Source: Phocoena phocoena
Lineage: Eukaryota; Chordata; Mammalia; Artiodactyla; Phocoenidae
NCBI RefSeq assembly: GCF_963924675.1
Contig: NC_089232.1
Span: forward strand, 53,134,759-53,198,758
Length of the DNA stretch: 64,000 nucleotides
Direction: 5' to 3'
Under the pieces are notes generated by a model. The model searched no databases. It was not told the DNA's origin and saw nothing but the letters and a program-made list of their open reading frames with translations. The position numbers and the translations under genes are program-made. Positions 22,885-34,430 of the stretch are shown piece after piece (position 1 is the first letter of the stretch; every line of letters starts with the position of its first letter).

Positions 22885-23410
22885 TGAGCTGAGTAAGGGG
22901 TATGGTAAATTGTGTGCAAAGATGCTGCCAACAATTCCTTCCCTCCTTGGACACACCTGTTGTGCCTCCTATCAAGGGATTGAGTGTAGTTCTCCTCCCC
23001 TTGAACCGCGCCTGGCCTTGTGACTTGCTTTGGTCAACAGAATTCTGCAGAAACAATGCTGTGCCCGTTCTGAGCCTTGCAAAAGGCTCCTAGGAGTCCC
23101 AGTAGCTTCTCCTGTCACTCTCTTAGAGCCTTGAGCCACCATGTAAGGACATCTGACTACCCTGCTGGAGAGGGGGGCCCAGCCAACCTCCCACCATTCC
23201 GGCCTCCCCAGCCAAGGTGCTAGACACGTAATGGGAAGTCATCTTGGCTCCTCCAGCCCCAGTCAAGTCCTGCCCCTTCACACCACTTGGAAAAGCAATA
23301 AGATGTCTCCCTAAAACCCAGTCCAAGTTATCCCATCATGAGCACGTGCTTGTTGTTTTGAGCCACTTCAATTTGAAATGTTTTATTACACAGCAGTACA
23401 TACCCGAACC
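22885..23410 (+). repeat. MaLR/MLT1-like solo LTR relic
   Basis: Contains 'ccttgtgacttgctttggtc', 'catgtaaggacatctgacta', 'gaagtcatcttggctcctcc' and an end like 'tgttttgagccacttcaatt', then 'attacacagcagtacat'. These follow the order of MLT1-type MaLR LTRs. It is a single LTR with no internal or coding region. Subfamily not assigned. Confidence 0.65.
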
Positions 23411-23792
23411 AAGGGATAGCACTGATCTAGATCCATGTCTGAGATCTCTTCCTGTGTAATCTCCTCTTTGGATTAGGACAGCCTGGGAAAAATCTCGAGT
23501 GCCGCTCTATTCCTCTTGCTCTTGACAGACACTGCTGGTTGATACACCTTTTTTCCCCATTCACCCACATATTGCCTTAAACCTCACCCCAGAGCTCTAG
23601 ACAACAATTACAAAGCCATTGATGTAGGCCTTTGAACTGAAACAATTTGCCTTTCTAGGATTCGTCATTATGTTTCCAGGGTCTCCGGTGATGAAAGGAA
23701 AAGGGAAGTGGTGTATCCTAGTAAGCCATTAGCACCTCCTAGAATCATGGAATGTTAAAGGTGATAGAACTTTGGAGACCATCTAACCTAGT

Positions 23793-23915
23793 GGTTCTGA
23801 AGGTGGGCTGCAGGTTACCTGGGCTGCTTTAAAAATTAAACTGATGTCTGGGCCTCACCCCCAGATTCAGATTCAGTGGGGCCTTAGTATTTTAAAATAT
23901 GCGTATTCCTTGGAA
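23793..23915 (+). mobile_element. MER5A-like hAT relic (partial)
   Basis: Starts 'tagtggttctgaaggtgggc', then 'gggctgctttaaaaattaaa', 'ctgggcctcacccccagatt' and 'gccttagtattttaaaatat', the MER5A left and middle parts. The right terminal repeat is not clear. Confidence 0.65.
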
Positions 23916-25149
23916 GTGAAGAAACTTGACCTCACAAATTGAGGCCTGAGGGGTGGATCACAGATGGCTGAGCCCTGTTGAGGAATTATCGTGAGGGTTC
24001 TTGGGATATCAGAGGCGGACAGTCCAAGGACTCCGAGCTCTAGAAGGAGAGCAGTTTCCTAAAGGGGAAACAAGGGTTCACGTGAGGGAAAAGGAGGGAA
24101 GGGCAGGCACCTAGGGGAGCCAGTTCCTAGTCAAAAGACGGACATCCCTTCCTTTCTGTCAGGAGGAGCTGGCAACTAACCTGTGAGGACAGGTTTTGAT
24201 ATATAGCTCCAGATGTGAGTAGGAGGTACAGTCCTTGTTTTGAGGTTTTTTCCTGTGGAGAATTGCTTAAATCTCAGACCTGATTGTCGAAAAGAACTGA
24301 GACAAAGTATGAAGCATGAGAGATGTGTTTGACACAATAGGGTCAGAAAAATTCAAGGCGCCTTCTCTCTTGGCAAGTTTGGCAGGAAGGCTAAGATACA
24401 ACGCGGGGACTGGAAACCTTATGACAGTAAAATTTTAAGGCTTCATTTTTTGGTAAAATATGACTTGCTGTCAGGTATATGAGTTGGTAGCTTTGATGCA
24501 AATATATATCAACTCTCTTCTGAAATCTGAAGAGATTTTCTGCATATAAATAAAACCACGAGTGCGATAAAATTGCTTTTGATCACCTCACATGAAAGGT
24601 GTTAAGAATTTTCAAGCTGTTATATAATTAAAGTGCTATGGGAAACAAAAATCTTACTTGAATCTCTCTCCTCACGCCCCTTCTTAAAAGACATTTCTAG
24701 AGAAAAGCACACTCACCCACTTCGGTATTGTTTTGACCATAACTTTGTAGTTTGAAGAAAAGTTATAGCTCTTAGTGACAGCAGGAAAATTGTCTTGCAG
24801 TTGAAAACACTGCAAACCATGAATGACATAGGAATTTGCAAAAATGAACCAAGTTTCTTCTCATAGCCTCAGCCAAAACAGATGGCTTAAAAAGAGCTCA
24901 TTTTTGTTGGTAAAGAAGTAGCCTGGAAACCTTCTTTCCTTCTTTTCCTGGGTCTGCTTCTTGATCTCCTGTCTATAGGGTCATGGTGAGGAATAATCTT
25001 TGCCTGACTTGTTCTTTCTACAGGTCTTTTTAAAATCGCTTTTGGTATCCGCTGTATATGCTAATCACGCTTTTTTTTTTTTTTTTTAACCCAATCATGG
25101 GTTAAAAATGAGAGCGGAATCATTACTCAAGCAGATACCCCCATCTGCT
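23916..25149. other. Unassigned non-coding DNA
   Basis: No gene or named repeat. A T17 run (25071-25087) is followed at once by a perfect 8-bp inverted repeat around 'atca' (25086-25105). Confidence 0.45.
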
Positions 25150-25640
25150 CACACTCGGAGTATCACGATAACTGACTCATTGGTCATCCTGGCTCTACCC
25201 CACCTGCTCCAAGCCACCTCTTGCTCTCTCAAGATTTAATAGTCAAAAGCTCGGCTCTGCATATGCCACTGCTCCACTCAGAATATTTAAGACATTCCTT
25301 TTGCTTACAGAATAAAGCTCAAACCCCTTTAAGACCCTCTATAATCTGGTCCAGTGTTATCTCTGGCACTCACATCACTTGACACCTTGGATCCAGCCTT
25401 GCTGCTTTACTTGCTTCTCTCCCCACTTCAGGCACCTCGACTTCTGCCAGAAATGCCTTCCTCACTCTGGTACAATTCCTGCAAGGTCCAGCTCACTTCG
25501 ACCTCCACTGGGAAGCTTTTCCCAGATACTCTCTCCAACTCCCTTGAAATTTAGTGGGGATTATTTGATACTTAGCATACCCTGACTTATATTTTTATTT
25601 CTTTTACATATGTGTGCCTTATTTTCCTTTCTAGGTGGTA
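25150..25640 (+). repeat. L2 LINE 3' fragment, sense
   Basis: 'cagaataaagctcaaacccc', 'ctctataatctggtccagtg', 'cttctgccagaaatgccttc' and 'tgcaaggtccagctcacttc' follow the sense L2 C-terminal and 3'UTR order. Open frames in this stretch are repeat-derived. Confidence 0.75.
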
Positions 25641-25644
25641 AGAT

Positions 25645-26085
25645 TTCATTCATTTATTCAAAAAATATTTATTGTGGACTAACCACCTGTGAGGCCCTGA
25701 GCTCCATGCAGGAGTGCTGCAGTGCATAAGACAGACATGGTCGCTGCCCTACAGAGCTTATAGTCTAGTGAGGAGCAATAACCATTTAGTGTGACAAGTA
25801 CTATTTAGGGGATAGTACTGAGCACCATGGAAGAACATAGGAGGGCCACGTAAACATACTCAGGGGGCAGAGAGTCTTTCATAAAAAGCAATGCCCTAAG
25901 TGAGACTTAAAGGATGAATAGGAATGAGCTAGGCAAAGACGTTGTGGAAGATGGTTTCAGTGGAGAGAACAGCACGTGTAAACCATCTAACACAGTCACA
26001 GAAGCAGTCAAAGATCAGGATGGCTGGGGCAGAGAGGAGGTGTGGAGGAGTATCGAGAACTTTATTGGAGGTAAGCAGTGGCCTA
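25645..26085 (-). repeat. L2 LINE 3' fragment, antisense
   Basis: The + strand begins 'cattcatttattcaaaaaat', then 'ctgccctacagagcttatag' and 'tctagtgaggagcaata', the reverse complement of the L2 3' end. It lies tail-to-tail with the sense L2 just to its left. Confidence 0.75.
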
Positions 26086-26755
26086 GCCCTGGGCCTTGTG
26101 TTCATTTTGTCAATGAATACTCTTTAAGTATTAGATGCTCTGGGATAGCTTTCCCTGGAAGAAACAAGACTAGCAATAGAGACTTTTCATTTTCTCATAC
26201 AATGTGAAATCCAGAGATAGGTGATTCCAGGGTGGATTCATTCAACAGTTCAATCATGTTAGGGCTTTGAGTCATGTCTCTAAGATTCCTCTGGTTCTCC
26301 CTTCATGGTCGCAAGATGACATCCACAGCTTCAAACAGCATGGCAGAAAGATAGAGAGGGTGGAAAATTGTTAAGGTCTCTTCCACATCCCTTTTTTATA
26401 TCATGTGGGAAAATCTTTCCCAGACTCCTCCCTGAAGTCTTCACACTAATATTAGAGTGGACTGGATCACAAGCATATTTTTAAACCAATCACTGGCAAA
26501 GAGAAATCAGATTTCCGTGATAAGTTTAAACCAAACACGATTCATCTTCTGAAACTGGAGGAAGGTCCTATCTTCCCTAAAGGCATTGTCACATAATACT
26601 TGATCAATGTTGGAGTTTTTTAGCAAGGAAGAAGAAGTGATTACTGTTGGGGAGACAACCAACAGTGTCTGCCATAGAGCATCTTCTGAATCTACTGACT
26701 CAAACCCCTATACCAAAGGCCTAGCAGAGGGAAAGGTATAATCATTTCCAGGCAT
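26086..26755. other. Diverged, probably repeat-derived DNA
   Basis: 26390-26700 ('cccagactcctccctgaagt', 'cagtgtctgccatagagcat') looks like a worn mammalian repeat of a type I cannot name. No gene. Confidence 0.4.
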
Positions 26756-27478
26756 AAAAACTATTTGCATCAATTTTTACTGTCACATACAAGATGTCTG
26801 GCTTTCAACAAAAAAATTATAAAACATACAAAACACCAAGGAAAAAACACTGTCGAGAGACAAAGCCATCAGCAGAATTTAAAATAGCTATGGTTTAATA
26901 AATAAATAAATTAAATAGCTATGGTTTATATGTTGAAAGTTCTAATGGAAAAGATGGACAATGCATAATAGCAGATGGTTTGGGTAATTTCAGTAGAGAG
27001 ATGGAAATGATAAGAAAGAATCAAATGGAAATGCTACATATGAAAGACACAGTAACAGATGAAGAATGCTTTCAATAGGCTCATAAGTAAACTTGTTACA
27101 GCCAAAGAAAGGATCACTGAACGTGAAGATCTATCTTCATGAAATTACCCAAACTGAAGCACATGCACATGAGTGAAAAAAGAAAGAACAACAGAACAGA
27201 GAATGCAAAATCTGGGGGAAAATATCAGATAGTCTAACATACATGGAAGTTACAATTCCAGAAAGAGAAGAGAGGTAAAAGGCAGAAGAAATACTTAAAG
27301 AAATAATGGCTGAGAATTTTCCAAAGTTAATTATAAACACTACTCATGGATCTAAAAAGCTCAGAGAACACTAAACAGAATAAATACAAAACAAAACAAA
27401 ATAACCTAGGCATATCACATTCAAATTGTTGAATGCCAAGGATAAAGAGAAAAGTTTGAAAGCAATGAAAAAACAAAA
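26756..27478 (+). mobile_element. L1/HAL1 ORF1-region fragment, sense (part 1)
   Basis: The stretch 'acaagatgtctggctttcaa', 'gatggaaatgataagaaaga', 'aagaaataatggctgagaat' and 'gttgaatgccaaggataaag' follows the ORF1 coding region of old L1 or HAL1. Many stops; non-functional. It is interrupted by SINEs at 27479 and 27796 and continues to about 28300. Confidence 0.75.
26882..26928 (+). repeat. 16-bp direct repeats flanking a TAAA tract
   Basis: 'aaatagctatggttta' occurs at 26882-26897 and again at 26913-26928, with only 'ataaataaataaatt' between. This looks like a target-site duplication around nothing but an A-rich tail. Slippage or tandem duplication is the alternative. Confidence 0.6.
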
Positions 27479-27695
27479 GGGCTTCCCTGGTGGCACAGTG
27501 GTTGAGAGTCCGCCTGCCGATGCAGGGGACACGGGTTCGTGCCCTGGTCCGGGAAGATCCCACATGCCGCAGAGCGGCTAGGCCCGTGAGCCATGGCCGC
27601 TGAGCCCGCACGTCCGGAGCCTGTGCTCCGCAACGGGAGAGGCCACAACAGTGAGAGGCCCGCATACCGCAAAAAAAAAAAAAAAAAAAAAAAAA
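27479..27695 (+). repeat. CHR-type cetacean SINE, short form
   Basis: 'gggcttccctggtggcacag' start, tRNA-like head with 'gggttcgtgccctggtccgg', body ending 'gaggcccgcataccgc' and a 25-base poly-A (27671-27695). No clear TSD was seen. It lies in the L1/HAL1 fragment; open frames over it are repeat translations. Confidence 0.95.
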
Positions 27696-27795
27696 CATTA
27701 TATGCTGAGGAACAAAGATAAAATATTACAGCAAATTTTTTGTCAGAAACTATGAGAAGATGATGGAGTGACATCTTTAAAGTGCTATGGGTGGG
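27696..27795 (+). mobile_element. L1/HAL1 ORF1-region fragment (part 2)
   Basis: Short continuation between two SINEs, with 'gtcagaaactatgagaagat' and 'gagtgacatctttaaagtgc'. Its right end (27781-27795) is the left TSD copy of the next SINE. Confidence 0.7.
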
Positions 27796-28149
27796 GGTGC
27801 TTCCCTGGTGGCGCAGTGGTTAAGAATCCACCTGCCGGTGCAGGGGACACGGGTTCTATCCCTGGTCCGGGAAGATCCCACATGCCATGGAGCAACTAAG
27901 CCCACGCTCCACAACTACTGAGCCTGCGCTCTAGAGCCCACAAGCCACAACTACCAAGCCTGCGTGCCACAACTACTGAAGCCCACGTGCCACAACTACT
28001 GAAGCCTGCGCGCCTAGAGCCCAAGCTCCGCAGCAAGAGAAGCCACCACAATGAGAAGCCCTCTCACTGCACCGAAGAGTAGCTGCTGCCCACAGCAACT
28101 AGAGAAAGCCCGCGCACAGCAACAAAGACCCAGTGCAGCCAAAAAAAAA
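27796..28149 (+). repeat. CHR-type SINE, long form, with TSD
   Basis: Long SINE: 'gcttccctggtggcgcagtg' head, then a body rich in repeats of 'gccacaactactgaagcc', ending 'cagtgcagcc' and a short A-run. Flanked by 'agtgctatgggtggg' (27781-27795) and 'agtgccatgggtggg' (28149-28163), 14 of 15 identical. The internal repeat number suggests local expansion. Confidence 0.93.
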
Positions 28150-28300
28150 GTGCCATGGGTGGGAAAAAGCCTCTGTCAATCAGAATTTTATACCCAGTGA
28201 AGATATCTTGCAAAAATGAAGGAAAAATAAAGACCTTCTCTGTATACAAACAAAAAGCATTGTCAACCACAAGTGAAAAATGGAAGTGGTATCGCACTAC
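28150..28300 (+). mobile_element. L1/HAL1 ORF1-region fragment (part 3)
   Basis: 'cctctgtcaatcagaatttt', 'atacccagtgaagatatctt', 'caaaaatgaaggaaaaataa' and 'agaccttctctgtatacaaa' continue the ORF1-region order past the second SINE. Confidence 0.75.
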
Positions 28301-28694
28301 TGTTTAATCTATTCCTAGTGAGCAGAGAAGCTGATCGGTTTACTTTTTTTGTTATGTTAATATTGACTTGTAGTTGGTCTTATATGAATTGCTGATTAAT
28401 AGCTTTCACCCATTTTCTCTTGGGCTATTTGTCTTTTCTTTGTGTGAATTCCTTATAGTCTGAATACCAATCCTGTGTTATGTGTGTAGCTAATATCTTT
28501 TTGTAATCTGTTACTTTCCTTTTAATATGTTTATGGTGACTTCTGTTGACAGAACTTTAAAATTTGACAAAATTAAATTTAATCACTTTTTCCTCTATAT
28601 TTTTGCATTGGCTTTCCCTATGTCACATTCTCTATGATTTTCTTCTAAGGTTTTATAGTTTTGTATAGTGTTTAGGTCTTTAATCCTTCTGGAA
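28301..28694 (-). mobile_element. Old L1, 3'UTR region, antisense (part 1)
   Basis: AT-rich sequence such as 'gggctatttgtcttttcttt' and 'tctaaggttttatagttttg' is typical of the reverse complement of old L1 3' regions. It is split by the next SINE and continues to about 30,900 with an LTR-like insert. Confidence 0.65.
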
Positions 28695-28901
28695 TTTTTT
28701 TTTTTTTTTGCCGTACACGGGCCTCTCACTGCTGTGGCCTCTCCTGTTGAGGAGCACAGGCTCCGGAAGTGCAGGCTCAGTGGCCATGGTTCACGGGCCC
28801 AGCCACTCTGCGGCATGTGGGATCTTCCTGGACCGGGGCACGAACCCGTGTCCCCTGCATCGGCAGGTGGACTCTCAACCATTGCACCACCAGGGAAGCC
28901 C
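28695..28901 (-). repeat. CHR-type cetacean SINE, short form, antisense
   Basis: Poly-T (about 28695-28709) followed by 'gccgtacacgggcctctcac' and ending 'ccaccagggaagccc': the reverse complement of the short CHR SINE. Possible TSD 'ctggaattt' on the left and 'ctagaattt' on the right (one mismatch). Opposite in orientation to the SINEs at 27479 and 27796. Confidence 0.94.
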
Positions 28902-29170
28902 TAGAATTTATATTTTTGAATAGTGAAAAGTAGTGATGTAAATGAATTCCTCCCAATGGTCTGGAAGTTGCTCCAAGATCATTCTTTGAATAGCCAGTCT
29001 ATCCTTTCCCTATTGATTTAAAATGTCACATTTATCATATAATGCATGTATCATATATATATATAAAGCCATATATTCATGGCTCAGTTTTCCCTTTATG
29101 TCCTATTGAGCTATTTTAAACCAATGTCACAATGTTTTATTTCCCATAGCTTTACATTATGTTTTGATAT
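28902..29170 (-). mobile_element. Old L1, antisense (part 2)
   Basis: 'ccagtctatcctttccctat', 'cctattgagctattttaaac' and 'catagctttacattatgttt' follow the antisense L1 ORF2-end and 3'UTR pattern. Contains a short (AT)n near 29056-29064. Confidence 0.7.
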
Positions 29171-29815
29171 TGTGACAGGCAATGGCCAGGCTTGACCTGC
29201 CCAGCTCCTCCTAGTAGATAAATAACATGCCTGCCTGAAATTCTGAGAAAGGAGTTCTAAAAGGGAGCCCATGCTCTTCTACATTTTTGAAGCAGTTCAC
29301 CAAAAAATGGGCTTTAGGACAAGTAGTGATATTAACCAGACATCACACACGGCCTGTCATATTGTCTTAGGTCAACCAGACATGTGTGATGCCTAGTTAT
29401 TATCGTTTAATCTGTGCTTGGTGCAGCAGTATGGCATTATAGCAATATAGCAAGAAATTGAATCTGATAATAGGTCTGGATAATGTGCCTTACCAACATT
29501 ATCCAGTGGTTTTGTAAAACCATTCTAGAGTTTTGAGATTTGTGGCTGGGAATCTATGGGCTCCAGAAAACACAGATTGGGACTTCTCAGTACCTGGCAG
29601 TTTCCCCCTGGCAGGCTGACCATGGGCAGCACTCAAGCCTGTATCTTATGGTGGAATTAAGGTAAATCCAAGAAACTGTGCTCCCTAAGCTCTGTTGCTT
29701 GATATGATCTCTTATCCTTTAAGGTCAGTTGCAATGACATGCAAGTTGTGTACTCTCTGTGCCTAAGTGTTCCTTCTTACTCATCTTCAAGCCCAGCCTC
29801 TGTTGGGCTACTTCA
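29171..29815. repeat. LTR-like insert in L1 (tentative solo LTR)
   Basis: A non-L1 block interrupts the antisense L1. It begins 'tgtgacaggcaatggc' and ends 'gggctacttca', that is TG...CA, with flanks 'gatat' (29166-29170) and 'gaaat' (29816-29820), a 5-bp duplication with one mismatch. The size (645 bp) fits a solo LTR. Family unknown; no coding region. Confidence 0.42.
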
Positions 29816-30900
29816 GAAATTTAGAACAGCATGCTCTCTCTTTTAGAACTTCTTTTTCAAATTTGCCTTGGATATTCTTTCACATTTTCTCTTCTAGAAG
29901 AATTTTAGAATCAGTTTGTGAGTTATTTGAAAAATCCCACTGGGAATTTGATTGTGATTTCGCTGAATGTATAGATTAATTTGAGGGGAACAACCATCTT
30001 TACGATGCCAAGTCTTTCCAACCAGATACATGAACATTTTCTCCATTTATTTGGGTTTTCTTTTATGTCCTTTAGTAAAATTTTATCATTTAGATCTTGA
30101 ATATTTTTAGTTTATTCTTAGGTATCTTGCAGTTTTGTGGCTTTTGTGAATAAGATCTTTTTTCATGACATTTTGTCATAGTTATTGTGGAACAGAGGCA
30201 ATCTATTGCTTGCATATGTTAATGTGGTACTTGGCCTCCTAACTGAACTCTGTGAATTGTGATAGCTTGCTTCATACTCTCTTAGACTTTCATACTGTCT
30301 GCAAATACTGACAGTTTCTTCCTTTCAAATCCTTATGTCTTATTTCTTTTCTTTGTCAGTTAATTGGCTGGGACTTCTGGGACTTCTGAGTCAATGTGAA
30401 ATAGTTGTGAGCATCCTTATCTCTAATGTTAATAGAAATAATTCTGTTTTATCATTAGAATGATATTTGCTCTAGGCTTCTGGTTGACATTCTTTTTCAA
30501 GAAAAGAAAATTTTCTTCTATTTCCAGGTTGCTAAGAGTTTCTTGGGAATGAGTGCTAAATCTCATGAAATAATTTTTCTGCTTCTGTTGAGATAATCAT
30601 ATAATTTTTCTCTTCTCGTCTCTTAATTGAACAATATTTTGAAATGTTGGACCAACATTGCACTTGAGGGATTAATAAGATTTGATTTTTCCCATTTGTG
30701 GTAATAAATGTTTGCTTGTAAGAACTTAAATAGGACAGGCAATCTTTGGTTTGCCTGAAAACTGACTGCTTCAGAGTTCTCCTTGATTACATTGTTCCAT
30801 TATTTTTGTCTGTAGTGATTGAGTTCGTAGTTATCCTCTTTTTAAAAAGTTTTACTGCAGATTATTTAGGGGAAACTAGGGATATTTGGGACATATTCTT
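29816..30900 (-). mobile_element. Old L1 ORF2 region, antisense (part 3)
   Basis: 'gaatgtatagattaatttga', 'gtctttccaaccagatacat' and 'ttctgttgagataatcatat' are reverse-complement L1 ORF2 reverse-transcriptase-region sequence. Open frames in it are chance or repeat translations. The right edge is uncertain. Confidence 0.75.
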
Positions 30901-33900
30901 AACCTTTAAACGTTGGCATCATAGAGGACAGCCAGGGCATACCAACTGATGATTGGTGTCAGTCAGAAACACAACGTTACATCTGAGGTGGGCTATGGGG
31001 TTGGTAAAGGGATGACCCAGTACCCATGATAGCATTGTATATACTTCATCTTCATGTAATAAAACACAGAAAGGTACAAATGAATACATAAGAGTAGAGA
31101 GAATATACCTCCTTGGAGACAGTCAATCCAAAATCCAGGACCCAGACAGGAGGCTAATGTTCTTTTGGTTTCCATGACAACCAGAGGCAGATTTACCATG
31201 ATGTTAATGAAATTTAAGCTTCAGGACCTCTAACTTAAGAGGGCCCCTTCCAAGGCCCTGCTCCTAATTTTGCTTTTGTAATTTTGTATTCTTTTCCTTA
31301 AGGAGAGATCCCAACTTGTATAAGCCTTAGACCCCACAAAAAACCTGGGTCCATCCCTAATGACAATCCCAGGCATTGCTCTGCATACCAGCCACCCAGC
31401 CTGGACTCAGGGCCCTGAAATCGCTTTCTGGCAACCCTGATAATTCTCTCAGTTTAGCAATTAGAGTGGATGGCAGATAAAATTACCCTGTTGCTTCCCA
31501 GCTGGGCTAGGACAACTGTGGCCTGACATAGAAGCCAGTGGGTGTCCCATGGAAGGAGAGTTCAGCTATCTCACACTTTTCTCTCTGTGGGGGGCATGTG
31601 ATCAAATTCATTATTAACGCTGAAGTGATCTGGTTACCTTGATTGACACTAAGTGATTTCAGCCTGGGCTATATTTTTCTTCGTGGGGAAAATGACTGCT
31701 GCAGAGCTGAAAGGTTATTTCCCCCTTCAAATACATTTGGGCCTGTCACTGTGGAGTTATGCACCCTGACATCAAAATCAGACCCACGGGCTTTGGAAGA
31801 CAGCAAATGACATCATGGGCAAAAAATTGTGTCAGCTTCATTTTGTTTTTTCTTTCTCTTTCTGAACTCTGACAGAGAGGTAGATTGTCTAGAATTTGCA
31901 AGGCTTTCAGGTAAGCAGAAGGAAGAATTAATGGTGGTTGTACTTATTCCACACACACAAATAGTTTCCAGGACATGTTTCTCTGTCCTCCTGGTCCCTC
32001 TCTGTTACTATTAAGCTTAATTTAAAATGTTAGGGCTTTGTCATCTTATTAATAAGACTAATCATTAACCTGCTACTGAATAAAATTCTAACCTCTTAGT
32101 AAAATAAAATATTCCGTAACACAACACTTACTTTTGTTTGTAGAACCAAAAAGGAAGATATTACCTACAAGAAACTCCATCCTTAACTCTGATATCCTTT
32201 CCCAGGATGCTAAGCATATAAGACAAGTCTATGAATGACCTAGTATTATGTTTACAATGCTAAGCCACGTGAATTCTAAATGCATGTAAGAAATACATCA
32301 AACCCAGTAACACAGGTAAAAATCAGATACTGCTAGCGCATAAACTTCAGTGAGGAAATTTAAGTTAGATTGAAGGGGAAATTTTAACCTACAGATATCA
32401 AATAGAGTTACAGTGGTGTAAAACGAACTATTGCCCTATCTCATAAGATTTCGTTATCTTGGATGAAGTAAAAGTTAATAAATTTAACAAGTTGTTTTGT
32501 TGATGGATGGTTCCTCTGGAATTGGGACTAAAAAAGGACTGTTAAAAAAAAAAACTCTACCTTTTGTCACTGTTCTTGTTATAATACATGCAACTGAGTA
32601 TTGTTGGTGCAGAAAGAAGGGACCTCTTGCAGGGTCCACCACAGGTGGGTTTGGTGGCAGAGAAGTGATGAAGCTCATTGCAACAACGACCCACCTGTAG
32701 AAATAGTTCTTATACCAGACTGAGTCGGGGAGTGGGGAGGCAGAGCTACTGTTTATCTTCAAATCACAAAGTCATAACTACCAAATGTGCTCCTCCCTTC
32801 TTGGATCTCTGCCTCATCTCCAGGGGTGATGACAACGGGATGGGCTGGCTTCCCATTAGACAGAGAAATAGGAGGGAGGGTCCACTCCCCTAAGGGAAAT
32901 ATCTCATGAAAACATGGTTTCTTTTATGAAAACATGGTTTCTTTTATATCGGGAGCCATATAAAAATACATGTAAATAAGCAGTTTTTATTTGAACATTA
33001 AATTTTATTGGTACAGAGCATGTGTTTTGTTATACTGGTGACTAATGCCTTTTTTTTTTTATGCCTTTTTAAAATGAGATTTTGAAATGTCATTCTGCTT
33101 ATGTCACGAGATAAAGAGCTTTTGGAACATTATTCTGGTGTGAACCCCTGTAGTAAGAGCTGATTAACAACAAGACAACCTGAGGTGCCAAATATATTTT
33201 CTGCAGAGCCCTCTATGAAGTGAAAAACAGTTTTGGAGTTATTTTCTTTAATGTTATCCAAATGGTTTTTATCTGAGAAACCACTCTAACTAGACCTCGA
33301 AAGTCATCAGTTTGCTAATATTAGTGTACAAAGCTATTTATTTGTGCGTAGATACCCTGGTTGGTTCCTGTTTCCCTGTCTAATGGGATCAGCAGGAGAA
33401 TGATTTATTCAAAATCATCTAGTTAAAAAAAAATTATGAGAAATAGAAGAGGAAAAATCCAGGCACAAAAATTAATAAATACACCAAAAGTTGCTTACTC
33501 CCAAAGAAAAAAATTATCTCAACACTGTCTGTCTTAGGAAGTCTTGGTTATGGCCCGTGATTGTGATTTGCATTTGTAGGAAAGTGCTTTTTAGACTGCA
33601 AATGAATTCCTGGACGTTGACTGTCTTGATGATAATTATCACATTTATGGGAAATACACTTGGTCACGTAAACAATAGAAAATGCCAAAGAGGTAAAGTA
33701 AAACAAAGATATTTTGAACTAAAAAAAAATTGAAATAATAAATGCGGTTGAAAACTGAATATTTTCCCAGGTTGCTAATTTCCTTGCACTGTGAAGTGTA
33801 TGGGCAAATGAGTCCTTGGTCACAGTCATCTGGAGTCACAGGGGTCAGCCTTCTCGGGCTCTGCTGGGCCTCAGAACCTGGCATCTTGTGGAAGTGTGTA

Positions 33901-34229
33901 TATAGCAGCTCCCCAGCCTCTGGAAGATTTGGACTTGGGCTGTCATGGAAAATCTTTCCTATTTTCAGATTTTACAAGGATCTTAAGGTCTGCAAAGCAT
34001 GTACATTGATAAAGAAAAGTGATTCATTCTCATGATCATGAAAAAACCCAGCATTGGTTCCATGGGAAATAGTGGGGCTTGGACTCATCCCCCAACTTTA
34101 AAGTTGATGTCATTCAGGGCAACCCTGGTCTCCCCTGATTTTCCATTATTTCTGAGCTGAAATGATCACAGGTCTGATCTGTGTTCTGTCCTGAAACAAA
34201 ACGAATTTATTGTACAGTGGGAAGCTCAT
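30901..34229. other. Unassigned AT-rich non-coding DNA
   Basis: No gene supported. 31155-31370 ('agaggcagatttaccatgat' to 'acctgggtccatccctaatg') looks like an old DNA-transposon-type repeat that I cannot name. An exact 20-bp tandem duplication lies at 32906-32945 (separate entry). T11 and A9-A11 runs are present. Confidence 0.45.
32906..32945. repeat. Perfect 2 x 20-bp tandem repeat
   Basis: 'atgaaaacatggtttctttt' occurs twice head-to-tail with no mismatch (32906-32925 and 32926-32945). Two perfect copies suggest a recent duplication, or an assembly artefact. Confidence 0.9.
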
Positions 34230-34430
34230 GTGTTCCGAAAACTGACAGCCTCAGTTTGAATCTGGGTTCTTTATTTTACCAGCTGTGTACCTTTGGGCAT
34301 GTTTGCCTCAGTTTCCTCACTTGTCATTGGGGAAAATCATACTTTCTTTTCCCCATATTGTGACGATTAAATGAGATAGTATATGGAAATCACCCGGCAC
34401 ATAGCAGATACCCAGTAAATGTTCATCCTC
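34230..34430 (+). repeat. MIR SINE
   Basis: 'gtttgaatctgggttcttta', 'gcctcagtttcctcacttgt', 'tgacgattaaatgagatagt' and 'cggcacatagcagataccca' are the MIR core and 3' parts in order. Confidence 0.87.

Noticed and set aside
27781..28163. CRISPR-like spaced repeats in the 'ccacaactact' block
   Set aside because: It is the internal module repeat of a SINE flanked by a TSD, in a mammalian genome; spacers are not unique.
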